Source: Pseudomonas sp. MM213
GTDB taxonomy: Bacteria > Pseudomonadota > Gammaproteobacteria > Pseudomonadales > Pseudomonadaceae
Length of the DNA: 64,000 nucleotides
Direction: 5' to 3'
Assembly (NCBI RefSeq): GCF_020423045.1
Contig: NZ_CP081943.1
Coordinates: 2,170,001 to 2,234,000, forward strand
The notes beneath the pieces are model-generated. The model saw only the letters and a program-made list of their open reading frames with translations. It made no database searches and was not told the origin of the DNA. Positions 60,675-64,000 of this stretch are shown here, one piece after another. The translations under genes were made by a program, and so were the position numbers. Position 1 is the first letter of the stretch; each line of letters opens with the position of its first letter.

Positions 60675-61052
60675 ATGAAAATATTATTCATCGCTTCGCT
60701 AGGAATTTTATCGCTGACTCAAACATCACTATCCTTCGCGGATAATGCTAATGGAAAAAATCTCTATCTACAGCGATGCAGCATGTGCCACGGAATGGAT
60801 CTCAAGGCAACAGGACCGCTGGCCAATAAAAGCAATCCGCCTACACCTGATCTAACAACGTCCGCTTTCAAAAAACGATTAAATGATTATCCGGGCGTGA
60901 TTGTATCTTCGATAATACTTCGCCCAAATGGCGACTTAATTCCAAGAACCTTGCATGAGAATGGAGTAAAGCTATCGCCGCACTCATGGAGCGTTAAGGA
61001 TTTTCGCGATTTAAATCAATACATGGGTGGTGTTATTTCACAAAACCAATGA
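60675..61052 (+). CDS. Small periplasmic cytochrome c
   Basis: A 125-residue protein with a signal peptide (cleavage near SFA-DNA) and one haem-binding motif CSMCH (35-39). Downstream methionine and proline residues (PNGDLIPRTLHENGVKLSPHSW) could shape the distal side; the axial methionine is not certain. It would carry electrons in the periplasm. It is AT-rich, single, and followed by a broken MerR gene on the other strand. The start has AAGGAAG eight or so bases upstream. Confidence 0.85.
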   Translation: MKILFIASLGILSLTQTSLSFADNANGKNLYLQRCSMCHGMDLKATGPLANKSNPPTPDLTTSAFKKRLNDYPGVIVSSIILRPNGDLIPRTLHENGVKLSPHSWSVKDFRDLNQYMGGVISQNQ

Positions 61053-61053
61053 C

Positions 61054-61233
61054 CTTTGAAGTGCCTGGTCCTGTGCCGTCACCTTCGATTGACATGACGC
61101 CAGCGCTTGACTCTGTCCCTTGGGGCAACCCGTAACTGCCGTGGCGCTGAGGGCCCAGCAGGCCCAGTTGCTCATACAAACGAATGGCTTTGGGAGTGCA
61201 CCCCGACAACCTGGCAAGTTCACCTATGCACAT
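61054..61233 (-). pseudogene. MerR-family regulator remnant
   Basis: The N-terminal ~34 residues match a MerR helix-turn-helix very well (IGELARLSGCTPKAIRLYEQ, then LGLLGPQRHGSYG). After that, the expected wing and coiled-coil are missing and the frame runs into unrelated sequence. A neighbouring frame holds CPKGQSQALASCQ, which could be the remains of the C-terminal metal or effector region. The simplest reading is an internal deletion with a frameshift. It ends against the cytochrome c gene. Confidence 0.65.
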
Positions 61234-61587
61234 ATGACGCTCCTCCCCGATCCAGCTCCGGCCCGCAGTTTACTGGCTGTGGCCGGATGCTGTCCTGGTG
61301 CTCACGGTGTTCATGCAGAGTCGGTCAGCGACACCGCGACAGGCAGAAAGCGGCCAAAAGCTGCCTCTAGCCCTTATCCGCGCATGCGCCGCCCGCTGCC
61401 TGATGTCCCTCACGGAGAGAGTGATAACAATCAGCGCTGATGCAGACGGTCGCGGCGCACATTCAGCCAACGCATCGCGGATAAATCCGCTCTTGCAACA
61501 GCGCGTGCAACTGCCGATCAGGCAGAGCAGCTGTCTTGCGACTAGCTTTACCTCGAACACTAAAATCTCAGTCCACAGTTCAATCAG
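61234..61587. other. Gene-poor gap with repeat fragments
   Basis: A 354 bp stretch between the MerR remnant and the membrane protein gene. It contains GACAGGCAGAAAGCGGCCAAAAG (in part, about 61338-61361), half of the palindrome family also seen at 60481. Open frames on both strands here lack start signals and family matches. No gene is called. Confidence 0.4.
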
Positions 61588-62052
61588 GTGAAGGTTCGTT
61601 ATGACAAAAAAATCGATCTGACGATTACCCACGATTACCTCAATCCGTTTGCCTCGCCGGACAACCCCAAGCTAAGCCCCGAGCTGGTGGACTACCTGTC
61701 AGATAGCGCCTGGTACCACTCCGAACTGTGTCTGCACATTCGCTGCCCGGAAGATGAGCGAGAACGCCTGCAGCAAGCCATCAGCAATACCTTTGCGGAA
61801 AAGAGCGAACAACTCAGAGGGGATATTCGCACCCACCGGCTGGTAGCGCTGACACTCCTGGGCTTGGCACTAGCCTTGGTGCTGGCAGGCACGGCTCTGG
61901 GCATTGAAGGCACCATCCCCGTGGGAGTCGTTACCGTCACCGCGTGGATGCTGCTCTGGCGTAGCGCAGAGATATTTTTTCTGGATATCCGCAACATTAA
62001 CCGACAGCTGCGTAAGTACCAGCGCATTGCCAGCGCATCAAAGCAGTTTTGA
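61588..62052 (+). CDS. Unknown two-helix membrane protein
   Basis: A 154-residue protein with a charged N-terminal half (about 1-80, including PEDERERLQQAISNTF), two hydrophobic helices (about 84-105 and 110-130) and a basic C-terminal tail (RQLRKYQRIASASKQF). It begins with GTG at 61588 and has no strong ribosome-binding site, so the start is uncertain. I do not recognise the family. It stands alone between a degraded region and the aminotransferase gene. Confidence 0.6.
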   Translation: MKVRYDKKIDLTITHDYLNPFASPDNPKLSPELVDYLSDSAWYHSELCLHIRCPEDERERLQQAISNTFAEKSEQLRGDIRTHRLVALTLLGLALALVLAGTALGIEGTIPVGVVTVTAWMLLWRSAEIFFLDIRNINRQLRKYQRIASASKQF

Positions 62053-62319
62053 TTGAGGTTGATCGTTCTCACGCTACGCGTGGAAGTCATGCCTGAGTTC
62101 TGGCGGGCTGAAAATCCGACTTTTTCAACGGATGATCCATTGCTGCCCTGCATGAAGGGCAGCAATGGGTCGGCTGCTGCCCTTCGTAACTGGTCGTTAT
62201 CGACCTGATGATGCCAGCCGCTCGACAGAAGTCGCCATTCCATCCCGAGCAATCTTGTCATTTGCCAAGGCTTAAGGCAGGGTCGATACCACTGACATCT
62301 CTGCCAAAGGAGTCACTCC

Positions 62320-63453
62320 ATGTCAAAGCTATATCCCAGTATCGATCCTGAGGGGCTGGTCGAGTACTCAGTGGTCTACACCGACCGCTCGCTCAACCAC
62401 ATGTCGCAGTCATTTCAAGGCGTGATGAAGAACATTTCCAGGACCCTGAAACAGGTCTACAACGCCCAGGCTGTTGCGGTGGTTCCGGGCAGCGGCACAT
62501 TTGGCATGGAAGCGGTGGCGCGACAGTTTGCCACCGGCCAGCAATGCCTGGTGATACGCAACGGCTGGTTCAGTTATCGCTGGAGCCAGATCCTTGAGAT
62601 GGGCAACATCCCGGCGGCCACCACGGTGCTGAAAGCCCGACCGGTCGACGCGGGTCGCCAGGCTGCCTACGCCCCACCCCCTCTGGACGAAGTGCTGGCA
62701 GCCATTGTGGCGCAGAAGCCGCAGATTGTCTTCGCCCCCCACGTTGAAACCTCCTCAGGGATTATCCTGCCCGACGACTACCTGCGGGCCGTCGGCGACG
62801 CCGTGCATGCGGTGGGTGGCCTGTTCGTGCTGGACTGCATCGCCTCAGGCACGATTTGGGTTGATATGCACAAATGCGCCGTCGACCTGCTGATCAGCGC
62901 ACCGCAGAAAGGCTGGAGCGCCTCCCCTTGCTGCGCCCTGGTGATGCTCAGTTCCTTGGCCCTCGAACGCATCGAGCAGACGCAGAGCAGCAGCTTCGCC
63001 TGCGACCTGAAAAAGTGGCTTCAGATCATGCAGGCCTACGAACAGGGCGGACATGCCTACCATGCGACCATGCCCAGCGATTCCCTCGCGCGATTCAACG
63101 ATGTGATGAAAGAGACGCAAGCCTACGGTTTCGACAAGGTCCGCGACGAACAACAGGCGCTGGGCGATCGGGTGCGCGCCATGTTGACCGGCAAAGGCAT
63201 CAAAAGCGTGGCCGCAGCTGGCTTTCAGGCCCCTGGCGTCGTGGTGAGCTACACCGATGATGCCGACATCAAGAACGGCAAGAAATTTGCCAACCACGGC
63301 CTACAGATCGCCGCCGGAGTGCCGTTGCAATGCGACGAGCCGGCCGACTTCCAGACCTTCCGCATCGGTCTGTTCGGACTCGAAAAGCTGCAAAATATCG
63401 AGCGCACGGTCAGCACCCTCGAGCAGGCACTGGATGAGGTGATGGTGAACTAA
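62320..63453 (+). CDS. Class V aminotransferase (alanine-glyoxylate/serine type)
   Basis: A 377-residue PLP enzyme of fold type I. The substrate loop PGSGTFGMEAVARQF is near 57-70, the pyridine-binding aspartate is Asp172 in LFVLDCIASGT and the PLP lysine is Lys197 in SAPQKGWSA. It resembles alanine-glyoxylate, serine-glyoxylate and 2-aminoethylphosphonate-type aminotransferases; the exact donor and acceptor are not determined. A clear AAAGGAG lies upstream of the ATG. The TetR gene converging from downstream may regulate it. Confidence 0.88.
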   Translation: MSKLYPSIDPEGLVEYSVVYTDRSLNHMSQSFQGVMKNISRTLKQVYNAQAVAVVPGSGTFGMEAVARQFATGQQCLVIRNGWFSYRWSQILEMGNIPAATTVLKARPVDAGRQAAYAPPPLDEVLAAIVAQKPQIVFAPHVETSSGIILPDDYLRAVGDAVHAVGGLFVLDCIASGTIWVDMHKCAVDLLISAPQKGWSASPCCALVMLSSLALERIEQTQSSSFACDLKKWLQIMQAYEQGGHAYHATMPSDSLARFNDVMKETQAYGFDKVRDEQQALGDRVRAMLTGKGIKSVAAAGFQAPGVVVSYTDDADIKNGKKFANHGLQIAAGVPLQCDEPADFQTFRIGLFGLEKLQNIERTVSTLEQALDEVMVN

Positions 63454-63561
63454 GCCCGCATCTTGCCTGGGCACTGCCGGCCCACGGCGCTGATCTACGA
63501 ATATGACGCTGGTCGTCCGGACGTCATGTCAGAACCACAAGGGAAAGCCCGTGCACGTGTC

Positions 63562-64000
63562 TTAGTGACGCGTGCGCCACGGTGGAATAGCCCCTTCGAA
63601 AAGTGAAAAGGCTCGACTCAGGAAACTGTTGAAGCGAGCGGCATCACGCCGCAGCCCTGCCTGCTGACCACCAATCAGGCACAGATGGGCCACCCGACCA
63701 ATCACTTCTGCTTCGCCTGGCAAAGGGACCAAGCGCCGGCACGTCCGTATCGCGAAGTCCAGTCGTCTTGTGTCAACACGCTGCTGAAACTCGCCTACCA
63801 ACGGATCGTGCAGCGACCAGGCTCGGATGGAAACTTCCCGCCCAGGTTGTTTCTCAGCGGCAATACTCAAGTAGCGTTTCAGGATTTCGCCCGCGCTACG
63901 ACCCTGCGCCGCATAAGTGAGCATGCGCTCCGTGTAGTCTTCTTCCCAAGCGGCCAGCAAGGTGCGGACAAAGTCTTCGCGATTACGGAAATGGTGATAG
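63562..64000 (-). CDS. TetR-family regulator, C-terminal part
   Basis: Incomplete: the start lies beyond the right edge of the window. The visible protein begins with YHHFRNREDFVRTLLAAWEEDY, quoted in part as YHHFRNREDFVRTLLAAW, the last part of a TetR DNA-binding domain. A ligand-binding domain of about 120 residues follows and ends GAIPPWRTRH. The ligand is unknown. It converges on the aminotransferase gene. Confidence 0.85.
   Translation of the reverse strand, partial: YHHFRNREDFVRTLLAAWEEDYTERMLTYAAQGRSAGEILKRYLSIAAEKQPGREVSIRAWSLHDPLVGEFQQRVDTRRLDFAIRTCRRLVPLPGEAEVIGRVAHLCLIGGQQAGLRRDAARFNSFLSRAFSLFEGAIPPWRTRH

Overview
The window looks like a chromosomal stretch of a Pseudomonas of the fluorescens/putida group. 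It has high GC with G/C-ending codons, many REP/REPIN palindromes (cores such as GTAGGAGCCGGCTTGC), OprD and GntP proteins, DUF2790 and DUF6124 proteins, and a phosphatidylcholine synthase. No rRNA, tRNA, CRISPR array or intact insertion sequence was seen.

Layout. (1) 1-10.7 kb: an exopolysaccharide locus. Flippase (cut by the window edge), Wzy-type polymerase, periplasmic glycoside hydrolase and galE lie on one side. A minus-strand export cassette follows (Wza-like export protein, outer-membrane barrel, Wzc-like chain-length protein, tyrosine autokinase). It ends with a small secreted protein whose tail resembles a VPLPA/PEP-CTERM sorting signal. (2) 10.9-24 kb: housekeeping and stress genes (AraC regulators, CMD peroxidase-like protein, glutaredoxin, pcs, universal stress protein behind an Anr-like box, CcdA-thioredoxin fusion), broken up by REPINs and three copies of a ~250-290 bp intergenic repeat. 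(3) 24-28.5 kb: an OmpR-type two-component system, then a phospholipid module (CDP-alcohol transferase, PlsC-like acyltransferase, CdsA-like protein). (4) 28.6-37.1 kb: bufC-bufB without a visible bufA, fmdA, a methyltransferase, a sirtuin, an OprD porin and a GntP permease. (5) 37.3-50.5 kb: a catabolic region. One operon encodes an MmsA-like dehydrogenase, a malonate semialdehyde decarboxylase-like tautomerase and a class I nitronate monooxygenase. A second encodes DUF485, a solute:Na+ symporter, cytochrome b561 and a second nitronate monooxygenase. Two LysR genes lie nearby. Near-identical ~26 bp elements lie upstream of both operons, and a related one precedes a LysR gene, so they probably form one regulon. 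The chemistry suggests nitronate (3-nitropropionate type) breakdown through malonate semialdehyde. (6) 50.6-55.2 kb: small cupin and NIPSNAP proteins, a GT61 glycosyltransferase with a FemAB/GNAT-like partner, a lipoprotein and a methyltransferase. (7) 55.2-62.3 kb: a more AT-rich accessory segment. Its main gene encodes a 1216-residue protein with an Mrr-like nuclease domain, a NACHT/STAND NTPase domain and a HEAT-like tail, a probable single-gene anti-phage system. A DJ-1/PfpI protein, a small cytochrome c, a MerR remnant and an unknown membrane protein follow. (8) 62.3-64 kb: a class V aminotransferase and a TetR regulator cut by the window end.

The observations most worth following are the nuclease-NACHT gene, the malonate-semialdehyde regulon with its shared operator, the structured leader in front of the DUF6124 gene (its ribosome-binding site is buried in a hairpin), and the VPLPA-tailed protein beside an export cassette of the exosortase-associated type.
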